DNA of 14,487 bases, taken from assembly GCA_013205365.1 (NCBI GenBank), contig JABMNC010000125.1:1-14487 (forward strand), in the 5' to 3' direction. Below the pieces are notes generated by a model. It worked only from the letters and a program-made list of their open reading frames with translations. It was not told the origin of the DNA and searched no databases. The stretch's first letter is position 1. Each line of letters begins with the position of its first letter. Position numbers and translations under genes: made by a program. Below are positions 6,600-14,368 of the stretch, piece by piece. Source of the stretch: Cryomorphaceae bacterium. GTDB lineage: Bacteria > Bacteroidota > Bacteroidia > Flavobacteriales > Schleiferiaceae.

Positions 6600-7460
6600 A
6601 TGAAAGGAATCATACTTGCCGGAGGCTCCGGAACCCGACTGCACCCCCTGACGCACAGCATCAGCAAGCAGTTAATGCCGGTCTACGACAAGCCAATGAT
6701 TTACTACCCCCTGTCGACGCTTTTAGAGGCAGGAATTAGTGAAATCCTCCTTATCACCACCCCCCACGACGCCCCATTGTTTCAAAAGCTCTTGGGCGAC
6801 GGATCCCAGCTTGGCTGCCGCTTTGAATACTCCATGCAGCACGAGCCCAATGGCCTTGCCCAGGCCTTTGTTTTGGGCCGAAACTTTATTGGTGACAGCC
6901 CAGTGGCCCTGGTCCTGGGCGATAATATTTTCTACGGAACCCAAATGCCGACCATTTTAAAGGCATCCGCCAATCCCCAAGGGGGCATTGTATTCGCTTA
7001 TTCGGTAAGCGATCCCGAGCGATACGGCGTGGTGGAATTTGATTCCCAGGGCAAGGCGCTTTCGATCGAAGAAAAGCCCGCCCATCCCAAGAGCAACTTC
7101 GCGGTTCCGGGCCTTTATTTTTATGACAATCAGGTGGTTGAAATTGCCGCCAACCTCAAGCCCTCGGTTCGAGGCGAGTACGAGATTACCGACGTCAACC
7201 GCGAGTACCTGCGCCGTGGGGAACTCAGCGTGCAAATCATGGATCGTGGCACTGCATGGCTTGACACTGGTACCTTCGAAAGCCTAATGGAGGCCGCACA
7301 GTTCGTGCAAATTATAGAGCGTCGCCAGGGCCTCAAGGTTGGCTGCATCGAAGAAGCGGCATTTCGCCAGGGCTTCATCGACTCGGCCCAACTGGAGCGC
7401 TTGGCGGCCCCGCTGCTTAAAAGCGGCTACGGCGCATACCTCCGATCCCTGATTCATTGA
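6600..7460 (+). CDS. rfbA: Glucose-1-phosphate thymidylyltransferase
   Basis: This 286-residue cytoplasmic enzyme joins dTTP and glucose-1-phosphate to make dTDP-glucose and pyrophosphate, the first step towards dTDP-L-rhamnose and other dTDP-sugars. It has the full RmlA signature: the nucleotide-binding loop GGSGTRL (8-14), SKQLMPVYDKPM (22-33), LVLGDNIFYG (103-112, D107 a likely Mg ligand), EEKP (156-159), GEYEITDVN (191-199) and AWLDTGT (218-224). The length is typical of the short, single-domain RmlA class. The ATG is two bases after the MMPL stop, with no Shine-Dalgarno and no promoter element in between. rfbB, rfbC and rfbD, which usually accompany it, are not in this window, so the rest of the dTDP-sugar pathway must lie elsewhere. 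I am confident in the family and reaction. The end product is not known. Confidence 0.95.
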   Translation: MKGIILAGGSGTRLHPLTHSISKQLMPVYDKPMIYYPLSTLLEAGISEILLITTPHDAPLFQKLLGDGSQLGCRFEYSMQHEPNGLAQAFVLGRNFIGDSPVALVLGDNIFYGTQMPTILKASANPQGGIVFAYSVSDPERYGVVEFDSQGKALSIEEKPAHPKSNFAVPGLYFYDNQVVEIAANLKPSVRGEYEITDVNREYLRRGELSVQIMDRGTAWLDTGTFESLMEAAQFVQIIERRQGLKVGCIEEAAFRQGFIDSAQLERLAAPLLKSGYGAYLRSLIH

Positions 7461-7500
7461 TTCCATTTATGCAAGCGGACTTGCCATCAATTCCCCATAA

Positions 7501-8466
7501 ATGAAGTCTTTAGAGCGATTACAGCGCCTTTTTCTGCAGGCACTCGAGGCGTCCATGGGAGAACCCGAATGGAATCGCCAGCCCGACCGACTCTATGCCC
7601 CGCAACGCTACATTCTAGCGATGGGCGGCAAGAGGCTCAGGCCAATCCTAGCCCTAATGGGGGCGGAATCCGTTGGGGCCAAGGCCGAACTCGCGCTGCC
7701 CGCGGCCCATGCAGTGGAACGCTTTCATAATTTTTCGCTCATCCACGACGACATCATGGATGCAGCCCCCCTGCGGCGCGGGCAGGCTACCGTGCACGAG
7801 CGCTGGGGATTGAACACTGCAATTTTAAGTGGCGATGCACTCTTTGTGCTGGCCTACAAAGCGCTGGAGTCCGCACCGAAGTCCGCGCAGCCAGACCTCT
7901 ACCGGGTGTTTACGCGCACGGCCCTTGAGGTCTGCGAGGGGCAGCAATGGGATATGGATTTTGAGCACGAAGACCAGGTCGAAGAGGGCGCCTACCTGCG
8001 CATGATCCGCTACAAAACCAGCGTTCTGCTGGGATGCGCCTTGGAGATGGGTGTTTTGAGTGGCGGCGGTTCGACCGAGCTGGCCAAGGCACTGTACTCG
8101 TTTGGCCTCGAGCTGGGTACCTCCTTTCAGATTCACGACGACTTGCTCGACGCCTTTGGGGATCCGCAAAAAACGGGCAAGCAGGCAGGCGGAGACTTAA
8201 TACAGGGCAAAAAGACCCTGCTTTGGATTGAATTGGCCCGACGAAGTCCCGATCACCTTCACCAAGCGCTAGCCTTGAACGGAACAGAGCGCGTGGCATT
8301 CCTTCTTGAAGCCCTTGAAACCACGGGAGTAGGCGCTTACGGCGAGCAGCGCCGAAGGGCACATTATGATCTTGCCCTAGAGGCCCTTGACCAGGCTGGC
8401 CAGCTCGGAGCATCCATTGGCGACCTAAGGGAGCTGTCTGAATGGCTTTTTTCGCGAGATAGCTAG
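7501..8466 (+). CDS. Short-chain trans-polyprenyl diphosphate synthase (FPP/GGPP type)
   Basis: The 321-residue cytoplasmic prenyltransferase condenses isopentenyl diphosphate with an allylic diphosphate. The family blocks are GGKRLRP (42-48), the first Asp-rich motif DDIMD (83-87) followed by LRRG (91-94), KTS (172-174), the second Asp-rich motif DDLLD (213-217), and GGD followed by QGKKT (235-239). The first motif is the plain DDxxD without the two-residue insertion of IspA-type farnesyl synthases. An aromatic residue, F78, lies five positions before the first Asp; in this family a bulky residue there limits chain length, which suggests GGPP or FPP rather than a long quinone side chain. That is inference. 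The product may feed undecaprenyl-phosphate, quinone or carotenoid synthesis. The gene starts 40 bases after rfbA. The gap holds a five-base-pair hairpin and no good promoter element, so it may be read through from rfbA. Confidence 0.9.
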   Translation: MKSLERLQRLFLQALEASMGEPEWNRQPDRLYAPQRYILAMGGKRLRPILALMGAESVGAKAELALPAAHAVERFHNFSLIHDDIMDAAPLRRGQATVHERWGLNTAILSGDALFVLAYKALESAPKSAQPDLYRVFTRTALEVCEGQQWDMDFEHEDQVEEGAYLRMIRYKTSVLLGCALEMGVLSGGGSTELAKALYSFGLELGTSFQIHDDLLDAFGDPQKTGKQAGGDLIQGKKTLLWIELARRSPDHLHQALALNGTERVAFLLEALETTGVGAYGEQRRRAHYDLALEALDQAGQLGASIGDLRELSEWLFSRDS

Positions 8467-8478
8467 GCCATTTGGCCG

Positions 8479-8486
8479 TAATTTTG
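8479..8486 (+). promoter_or_regulatory. Consensus -7 promoter element before sucA
   Basis: TAATTTTG matches TAnnTTTG exactly. It lies in the 38-base gap between the polyprenyl synthase and sucA, 18 bases before the ATG at 8505, which would give a leader of roughly a dozen bases. A T-rich run (8447-8453) lies further upstream than the ideal -33 position, so the upstream half is unconvincing. It fits a promoter for a sucA-sucB transcript. Confidence 0.5.
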
Positions 8487-8504
8487 AAAAGAATTTAGCC
8501 CAAT

Positions 8505-11249
8505 ATGGATCGCTTTTCTTTTCTTGGCAACGCCCACGTGGCTTACTTAGACGAACTCTACCAGCAGTACGTCCAAAATCCTGATTCGGTCGAGCCGTCT
8601 TGGCGAGCCTTCTTTCAAGGCTACGACTTTGCCCGAAGCCCCTATGGAGACGACCTCCAGGACCTTGTTGCACCGGTCGGACCCGAAGTGCCCGAGGCCT
8701 TGCGCAAAGAGTTCATGGTGCTCAATTTGGTCAACGGCTACCGCACAAGGGGCCATCTGTTTACCCAAACCAACCCGGTACGCGAGCGCCGTACCTACCG
8801 TCCGACCCTTGATCTTGAGAATTTCGGACTCAGCAGCAGCGACCTAGACAGTGTGTTTCAGGCCGCGGTCGAAGTGGACCTGCCCGGACCCGCTCCGCTG
8901 CGAGACATAATAGCCCACCTTCACGCTATCTACTGCCGGTCTATTGGAGTGGAGTATATGTACATCCGCGATCCCCAGGTGGTCAAGTGGATTCAAAAGT
9001 TCATTCATCCCAACGACAACTACCCGCTGCTTCAGCCCGCAGAGAAGAAGCACATCCTGCGCAAGCTCAACGAGGCTGTAGCCTTTGAGAGCTTCTTAAA
9101 TACCAAGTTTGTCGGGCAAAAGCGCTTCTCCATTGAAGGGGCGGAATCCCTAATTCCTGGACTGGAATTCATGCTGCAGCGCGCCGCGGAACTCGGAGTG
9201 GCAGAAGTAGTTCTGGGAATGGCCCACCGGGGTCGTCTGAACGTGCTAACTCACATTTTTGGAAAGCCCGCTCGCCAGATTTTTAGCGAATTTGAGGGCA
9301 AAGAGTTCGACGACGAAGAGGGATTTGACGGAGACGTCAAGTACCACCTCGGCTACACCGCAACGCGAGAATTCTTCAAGGGCAAGAGCCTAAAACTCAA
9401 TATTTCGCCCAATCCTTCGCACCTCGAAGCGGTGGACGCCGTCGTTGAGGGCATTGCTCGTGCCAAGGGCAACACCGACTACGCCATGGATCGGTCCAAG
9501 GTTTTGCCGATTCAGATTCACGGCGACGCAGCGATTGCGGGCCAGGGAATTCTCTATGAAGTAATTCAAATGGAGCGCCTTGACGGCTATGCCACGGGCG
9601 GAACCATTCACGTGGTCATTAACAACCAGGTCGGATTCACCACGAACTACCTCGACGCACGCTCCTCTGTTTACTGTACCGACGTGGCAAAGGTGGTGCT
9701 CGCTCCAGTGCTTCACGTCAACGGAGACGACGTGGAGGCGGTTGTGCATGCCATGCGCTTTGCCATGGAGTACCGGCAGTTTTTCAGCCGCGACGTATTC
9801 ATCGACCTGCTCTGCTACCGCAAGTACGGCCACAACGAGGGCGACGAACCGCGCTTCACTCAGCCCCTTTTGTACAAGGCCATCGCAGCCCACCCCAACC
9901 CCCGCGAAATCTACTACGCCAAATTGCTTGCCGAGGGCTCGGCTCATACCGGCATGGTCAAAGAGATGGAGTCCGAGTTTAAAGAAATGCTCGAAGGCCA
10001 ATTTGACCAAGCCAAGCAGATCGCCAAAAACGTGATTGTTCCCTTTATGGAAGACGAGTGGATGCCCTACCCACCCGCCAAGGGATCCAGCATGCACCTG
10101 CCAATCAATACCGGCGCGGACCGAGGACTCATTGAGGATGCCGCCAGGGCGCTTACCACCCTCCCAGAGGGCAAGAAGTTTCTGAATAAAGTGGTTCGCC
10201 TGCTCGCTGACCGCCGTGCAATGGTATTTGACCGCAACGCTTTGGACTGGGGCATGGCCGAGAACCTCGCCTACGCTACCCTTCTTCAGGATGGCTACAG
10301 CGTGCGCATCTCGGGCGAAGACGTCGAGCGCGGAACCTTCAGCCACCGCCACGCAGTGCTCAAGCTCGAGGACAGCGAAGAGGAATACATCCCCATGAAT
10401 GCTGTGCCCGGCAAAAAGGGCCGCTTCGCCATTTACAATTCCCATTTGTCGGAGTATGCGGTGCTCGGATTTGACTACGGCTATGCCATGGCCAGCCCAG
10501 AAACGCTCGTGATTTGGGAGGCTCAGTTTGGCGACTTTGCCAACGGAGCCCAGATCATTATTGACCAGTTCATCAGCGCCGCCGAAGACAAGTGGAAGAC
10601 CCAAAACGGCTTAGTGATGCTCCTTCCGCACGGCTACGAAGGCCAGGGGGCCGAGCACTCGTCTGCCCGCCTTGAACGTTTTTTGCAGCTTTGCGCCCAA
10701 GACAACATGGCCGTGTGCAACCCCACCACGCCGGCTAACCACTTTCACCTGCTGCGCCGAAGCATGCACTGGACCTTCCGCAAACCCTTGGTGGTGATGA
10801 GTCCGAAGAGCCTGCTGCGCCATCCCAAGGCGGTTTCTACCGTCGAGGACCTAACTCAGGGAGGCTTTCAGCCCCTTATTGGCGACAGCCTGGCGAAGCC
10901 CTCGGGCGTGGTAAAGGTGGTATTTTGCTCGGGCAAACTCTACTACGAGCTCGAGGAGGAACGCACTAAGCGAGGCTGCAGCGACACGGCCATACTCCGC
11001 CTTGAACAGCTTTACCCCTTGCCGATTGATTTAATGAAAGCCGAACTTGCAAAATACCCGGCCGACGCGAAGCTCGTTTGGGCCCAAGAGGAGCCTGCCA
11101 ACATGGGCGCTTGGACCTTTATGCTGGCCAACTGCGAGCTCAAAATGCACCGAGTATCGCCTCCTGCCTCTGCAGCTACTGCCAGCGGATCCCATCAAGC
11201 CGCCCACCACATACAGCACCGACTGATTGCTGAAACCTTTGATTGCTAA
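8505..11249 (+). CDS. sucA: 2-oxoglutarate dehydrogenase E1 component
   Basis: The 914-residue protein is the thiamine-diphosphate-dependent E1 subunit that decarboxylates 2-oxoglutarate and transfers the succinyl group to lipoyl-E2 in the TCA cycle. The N-terminal ~40 residues show the E1 peptide that helps tether to E2 (NAHVAYLDELYQQYVQNP, residues 9-26). The dehydrogenase domain has GMAHRGRLNVL (238-248), NPSHLEAV (303-310) and the thiamine-diphosphate/Mg motif starting GDAAIAGQG (340-348) and ending in NNQ (373-375). The transketolase-like C-terminal part includes the LPHGYEGQGAEHSSAR block (about 709-724). The length fits the E. coli SucA class (about 930). It is one intact frame and is not fused to E2, unlike actinobacterial Kgd. 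sucB follows 14 bases after its stop. A consensus -7 element lies 18 bases before the ATG; no Shine-Dalgarno is seen. Confidence 0.97.
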   Translation: MDRFSFLGNAHVAYLDELYQQYVQNPDSVEPSWRAFFQGYDFARSPYGDDLQDLVAPVGPEVPEALRKEFMVLNLVNGYRTRGHLFTQTNPVRERRTYRPTLDLENFGLSSSDLDSVFQAAVEVDLPGPAPLRDIIAHLHAIYCRSIGVEYMYIRDPQVVKWIQKFIHPNDNYPLLQPAEKKHILRKLNEAVAFESFLNTKFVGQKRFSIEGAESLIPGLEFMLQRAAELGVAEVVLGMAHRGRLNVLTHIFGKPARQIFSEFEGKEFDDEEGFDGDVKYHLGYTATREFFKGKSLKLNISPNPSHLEAVDAVVEGIARAKGNTDYAMDRSKVLPIQIHGDAAIAGQGILYEVIQMERLDGYATGGTIHVVINNQVGFTTNYLDARSSVYCTDVAKVVLAPVLHVNGDDVEAVVHAMRFAMEYRQFFSRDVFIDLLCYRKYGHNEGDEPRFTQPLLYKAIAAHPNPREIYYAKLLAEGSAHTGMVKEMESEFKEMLEGQFDQAKQIAKNVIVPFMEDEWMPYPPAKGSSMHLPINTGADRGLIEDAARALTTLPEGKKFLNKVVRLLADRRAMVFDRNALDWGMAENLAYATLLQDGYSVRISGEDVERGTFSHRHAVLKLEDSEEEYIPMNAVPGKKGRFAIYNSHLSEYAVLGFDYGYAMASPETLVIWEAQFGDFANGAQIIIDQFISAAEDKWKTQNGLVMLLPHGYEGQGAEHSSARLERFLQLCAQDNMAVCNPTTPANHFHLLRRSMHWTFRKPLVVMSPKSLLRHPKAVSTVEDLTQGGFQPLIGDSLAKPSGVVKVVFCSGKLYYELEEERTKRGCSDTAILRLEQLYPLPIDLMKAELAKYPADAKLVWAQEEPANMGAWTFMLANCELKMHRVSPPASAATASGSHQAAHHIQHRLIAETFDC
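11234..11241 (+). promoter_or_regulatory. Possible weak internal promoter element for sucB
   Basis: AACCTTTG is one base from TAnnTTTG and lies within the last codons of sucA, 22 bases before the sucB ATG. No -33 element was seen. It could allow some independent sucB transcription, but a single near-match inside coding sequence is weak evidence, and co-transcription from the sucA promoter is sufficient. Confidence 0.18.
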
Positions 11250-11263
11250 ATACCTACCCACCC

Positions 11264-12469
11264 ATGATTCTCGATATGAAGGTGCCCTCTCCGGGCGAAT
11301 CCATTAGCGAAGTAGAAATCGCCTCCTGGCTCGTTAGCACGGGGGACTACGTCCAAAAAGACCAGGCCATTGCCGAAGTTGATTCCGACAAGGCTACGCT
11401 GGAACTCCCCGCGGAGGCCTCTGGGTGCATCGAAATTTTGGTGGAACCCGGAACGACCGTCTCCGTGGGACAGGTAGTTTGCCGCATTGATACGGCCGCC
11501 GCCGCTCCGGAGGCTGGGGCCAGTACGGTGGCGTCAAGCCCTACGGCCGCCCCGCTTCAGGCCCCGACTGCAGCACCAGCATCGCAGACCTACGCAAGCG
11601 GAACCGCGTCGCCGGCCGCCAAAAAAATTCTTGCCGAGAAGAGAATAGCCTCAAGCCAGGTTGCCGGAAGCGGCAAAGACGGCCGCATTACTAAAGACGA
11701 TGCCGTGAACGCCAAGGCTTCAATGGGCTCTGCGCCCGCGTCTGGTCGCGGCGAGACCCGCACCCGCATGAGTGCGCTGCGCCGCAAGCTCGCCACCCGC
11801 TTGGTAAGCGTCAAAAACGAAACGGCCATGCTGACGACGTTCAACGAGGTCGACATGAAGGCCATAATGGATCTACGCAAACTCCACAAGGACGCCTTTG
11901 CCGCCAAGCACGGCGTAGGTCTTGGGTTCATGAGCTTTTTTACCCTGGCAACGGTGCGCGCACTTAAGATGTACCCGTCGGTGGCGAGCATGATAGATGG
12001 CGACGACATGGTTACGCTCGATACGACCGACATTTCGGTGGCGGTTAGCGGACCGAAGGGACTGATGGTTCCGGTACTTAGGAATGCCGACCAATTGAGT
12101 TTTGCGCAGGTAGAGCAGGGAATTAAAGACTTGGCCACCAAGGTGCGCGACGGCAAAATCAGCCTTGACGAGATGACCGGCGGCTGCTTCACCATCACCA
12201 ACGGAGGCGTATTTGGCTCCATGCTCTCGACGCCCATCATTAACCCCCCGCAGAGTGCCATCCTCGGAATGCACAACATCGTCGAGCGGCCCATGGTGGT
12301 GCAGGGCGAGATTGTGGTCCGCCCGATAATGTATGTTGCCCTGAGCTACGACCACCGCATCATCGATGGCCGCGAGTCGGTCGGAACCCTAGTTGCCATC
12401 AAAGAAGCCCTCGAGAATCCGGTGGAGCTTTTGATGGGCGGCGACGCGAAGGCTGGGCTAGGGCTCTAG
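11264..12469 (+). CDS. sucB: 2-oxoglutarate dehydrogenase E2 (dihydrolipoamide succinyltransferase)
   Basis: The 401-residue E2 core protein accepts the succinyl group from E1 on its lipoyl arm and passes it to CoA. Three domains are visible. A single lipoyl domain (about 1-78) has the lipoylated Lys K43 in EVDSDKATLE. An Ala/Pro-rich flexible linker (about 78-115) leads to a peripheral subunit-binding domain (about 116-152, AAKKILAEKRI to GRITKDDAV). The catalytic acyltransferase domain (about 166-401) carries the active-site motif DHRIIDG (363-369; H364, D368). One lipoyl domain and this length are normal for SucB. Immediate linkage to sucA identifies it as the succinyl rather than acetyl enzyme. 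I start it at ATG 11264; an in-frame TTG at 11243 lies within sucA and would add seven unconserved residues before the lipoyl domain. The E3 gene lpd is not in the window, so E3 is encoded elsewhere, as is common. Confidence 0.96.
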   Translation: MILDMKVPSPGESISEVEIASWLVSTGDYVQKDQAIAEVDSDKATLELPAEASGCIEILVEPGTTVSVGQVVCRIDTAAAAPEAGASTVASSPTAAPLQAPTAAPASQTYASGTASPAAKKILAEKRIASSQVAGSGKDGRITKDDAVNAKASMGSAPASGRGETRTRMSALRRKLATRLVSVKNETAMLTTFNEVDMKAIMDLRKLHKDAFAAKHGVGLGFMSFFTLATVRALKMYPSVASMIDGDDMVTLDTTDISVAVSGPKGLMVPVLRNADQLSFAQVEQGIKDLATKVRDGKISLDEMTGGCFTITNGGVFGSMLSTPIINPPQSAILGMHNIVERPMVVQGEIVVRPIMYVALSYDHRIIDGRESVGTLVAIKEALENPVELLMGGDAKAGLGL

Positions 12470-12515
12470 CCTCCTTGCCGGCCTGCGACCATACCTCACC
12501 CCGGCTAGAACAGAA

Positions 12516-12523
12516 TTAGTTCG
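12516..12523 (+). promoter_or_regulatory. Weak -7-like element before the tatD-family gene
   Basis: TTAGTTCG departs from TAnnTTTG at two positions but sits five bases before the ATG at 12529, the same spacing seen at 1191, 3528 and 4243. The 59-base gap after sucB makes a separate promoter plausible. The match alone is marginal. Confidence 0.3.
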
Positions 12524-12528
12524 CACCT

Positions 12529-13302
12529 ATGCGCTTTATCGACACCCACAGCCACCTCGACAACCCCCAACTGGAGGCAGACCGCGCCCAGGTTTTTGCA
12601 CGCATGCTCGAGGCGGGCGTAGCAATGGCGCTGATTCCCAACGTAGACGACGAGAGCTGGCCGCGCATGCAGACGCTTCAGGCCGAGTTTCCTGATGCCC
12701 TGCGCCTGATGCTGGGGCTTCACCCCTGCCACGTGGGCGAGGATTGGAACGAGGTCCTGGACCGCTACGAGTCGCTCTGGATGGCAAGCCCCGAGGCCTT
12801 TGTGGCCGTAGGCGAGCTCGGACTGGACCTTTATTGGGATAAAACGACCTTAGACCGCCAGGTGGCAGCGCTTGAACGCCAGCTCGAGTGGTGCCTGCGC
12901 TTTGACAAGCCCTTCAGCATGCACGTGCGCGAAGCCTGGGACCCCACCATGGACCTGCTTCGGGCCTGGAAGGGCCGTGGCCTGCGCGGGGTGCTGCACT
13001 GCTTCTCGGGCTCGCGTGAAATCGCCGAGGAACTCATCGGCATGGGCCTCTACCTCGGAATCGGGGGCGTTGCGACCTTCCCCAAGGCGGGCGTGGTCGA
13101 GGTACTGCGCTCCACAGGTCTAGACAGGGTGGTGCTTGAAACGGATTCGCCGTATCTGGCGCCGATTCCCTTTAGGGGCAAGCGCAACGAGAGCGCCTAC
13201 CTGCGCCGAGTTGCCGAGCATTTGGCGGCCGAACTGGGAATTCCGCTTGCCGAGGTGGCCGACGTTACGAGCCGCAACGCGCAGCATATCTTCGGACTGT
13301 GA
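12529..13302 (+). CDS. TatD-family metal-dependent hydrolase (putative DNase)
   Basis: The 257-residue cytoplasmic protein is a TIM-barrel metal hydrolase of the TatD family. The ligand set is complete: HSH (H7, H9), GLHP (H65), GELGLD (E96), MHVRE (H132), HCFSG (H157) and ETDSPYL (D206). TatD proteins act as 3'-5' exonucleases or DNases and are implicated in DNA repair and in DNA breakdown. They have no role in Tat protein export despite the name. The length is typical (about 255-265). The gene begins 59 bases after sucB. Its stop overlaps the asparaginase start by four bases (GTGA), which points to translational coupling; the pairing of tatD and a type I asparaginase is one I recall from other Bacteroidota. 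The precise nucleic-acid substrate cannot be read from the sequence. Confidence 0.93.
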   Translation: MRFIDTHSHLDNPQLEADRAQVFARMLEAGVAMALIPNVDDESWPRMQTLQAEFPDALRLMLGLHPCHVGEDWNEVLDRYESLWMASPEAFVAVGELGLDLYWDKTTLDRQVAALERQLEWCLRFDKPFSMHVREAWDPTMDLLRAWKGRGLRGVLHCFSGSREIAEELIGMGLYLGIGGVATFPKAGVVEVLRSTGLDRVVLETDSPYLAPIPFRGKRNESAYLRRVAEHLAAELGIPLAEVADVTSRNAQHIFGL

Positions 13303-14306
13303 AACTTCTCATTCTTTACACGGGCGGAACCATTGGCATGGTCACCCAGCGCGACGGCAGCTTGGTTCCCTTTCATGCGGAGGCGCTCCGCGCCAACGTT
13401 CCGGACCTCACGCGGCTGCAGGCCGAGGTAGATTGCCTCAGTCTGGGGCAGCCCAAGGACTCTTCGGATCTGGGTCCTGGTGACTGGCGAGCGATGGCCG
13501 ACGCCTTGTGGGTCGCCCGAGACGAATACGACGGATTCGTCGTGCTCCACGGAACCGACACCATGGCCTACAGTGCTAGTGCCCTTAGCTTCATGCTCGG
13601 AGGGTCCTTTGGCAAACCGGTAGTGCTCACAGGCAGCCAGGTTCCGCTTGGCGTGCTGCGCAGCGACGGCCGCGACAACTTGCTCACGGCTCTTGAGATT
13701 GCAATGCTCCGCGACGAAGACGGCGCTCCGCTCCTGCGCGAGGTCACGGTATTTTTTGAAAACCGACTCTTTCGCGGCAACCGCGTGTACAAGAATTCCG
13801 CTCGACAATTTGACGCCTTTCTAAGCCCCAACTACCCGGAGCTCGGACGCAGTGGGGTAGAACTCGTGCTGCATCGGGAGCGTCTTTGGCAGCCCGACCT
13901 AGGCGAAGGCCGGCGCAGCGCACTGAACCCCAACGTCGCTGTCGCAACGCTGACGCCCGGAATGACTGAGTCTGCCCTGGGTGCCACGCTGCTTAGAAGC
14001 TCCGCCGAAGGGGTTATTGTGCAAACCTTGGGTAGCGGCAACGCGCCCGCTTGGCCTTGGCTGGCCGCGGTCCTCGACGAGGCCGCCGCCTCGGGAGTCC
14101 GTTTGGCGCACGTTTCGCAGTGCCGTGTGGCCTCGCAGTCCCCATCGAACTACGCGTCGGGCAAGGTAATCCAAGACGCAGGCGTCTGGGAGTCTGGGGG
14201 CATGACCCTCGAAGCTGCGGTAGTCAAAATGATGCTCGTCTTAGCACTCCGCGCCGAAGCGCAGCCCGGTGCATGGTCCACCAGTTGGGCTGGGGAGCGG
14301 GACTAG
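13299..14306 (+). CDS. ansA: Type I L-asparaginase (cytoplasmic)
   Basis: The 335-residue enzyme hydrolyses L-asparagine to aspartate and ammonia. Both catalytic triad blocks are present: TGGTIGM (8-14, nucleophile T11 of the TGGT motif) and HGTDTM (84-89, T86 and D87). The LTGSQVPLG block (110-118) and the Lys in NRVYKNSAR (K165) are the other expected landmarks. There is no signal peptide, and the length matches the low-affinity cytoplasmic AnsA group rather than periplasmic AnsB. It starts at GTG 13299, which overlaps the upstream TGA in GTGA; no better ATG precedes the conserved first strand, which begins at residue 2. It is the last plus-strand gene. A strong hairpin lies 15 bases after the stop, and a convergent gene follows. 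Confidence 0.94.
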   Translation: MKLLILYTGGTIGMVTQRDGSLVPFHAEALRANVPDLTRLQAEVDCLSLGQPKDSSDLGPGDWRAMADALWVARDEYDGFVVLHGTDTMAYSASALSFMLGGSFGKPVVLTGSQVPLGVLRSDGRDNLLTALEIAMLRDEDGAPLLREVTVFFENRLFRGNRVYKNSARQFDAFLSPNYPELGRSGVELVLHRERLWQPDLGEGRRSALNPNVAVATLTPGMTESALGATLLRSSAEGVIVQTLGSGNAPAWPWLAAVLDEAAASGVRLAHVSQCRVASQSPSNYASGKVIQDAGVWESGGMTLEAAVVKMMLVLALRAEAQPGAWSTSWAGERD

Positions 14307-14317
14307 TTAGCACCAAT

Positions 14318-14345
14318 AAAAAAGCCGCCCCTCGCGGGGCGGCTT
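14318..14345 (-). terminator. Rho-independent terminator between convergent genes
   Basis: A perfect ten-base-pair inverted repeat (14322-14331 with 14336-14345; G+C-rich core GCCGCCCC/GGGGCGGC) encloses a four-base loop, TCGC. Read on the minus strand, the stem is followed by a run of six T (14323 down to 14318), so it is a full intrinsic terminator for the minus-strand gene ending at 14369. Read on the plus strand it is followed by CTTCTTCA, a weaker tail, but it may still stop transcripts from ansA. Confidence 0.9.
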
Positions 14346-14368
14346 CTTCAACTCCCGAGGGAGGTCAA

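Noticed and set aside
7471..7484. Small hairpin GCAAG-CGGA-CTTGC between rfbA and the polyprenyl synthase
   Set aside because: The stem is only five base pairs and no T-run follows, so it is not a credible intrinsic terminator and could occur by chance.
9390..10604. A 404-codon open frame on the minus strand inside sucA
   Set aside because: sucA is unmistakable on the plus strand across this whole stretch. The antisense frame has no recognisable domain and its openness follows from codon bias.
11590..12294. A 234-codon minus-strand open frame inside sucB
   Set aside because: It is fully antisense to the E2 catalytic domain. Its low-complexity, Ser/Leu-rich translation shows no family motif.
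12466..12508. Inverted repeat CTAGCC/GGCTAG around the gap after sucB
   Set aside because: The arms are six bases with a 31-base spacer and no T-run. An alternative GCCGG/CCGGC pairing competes with it. It is too weak to call a terminator or an operator.
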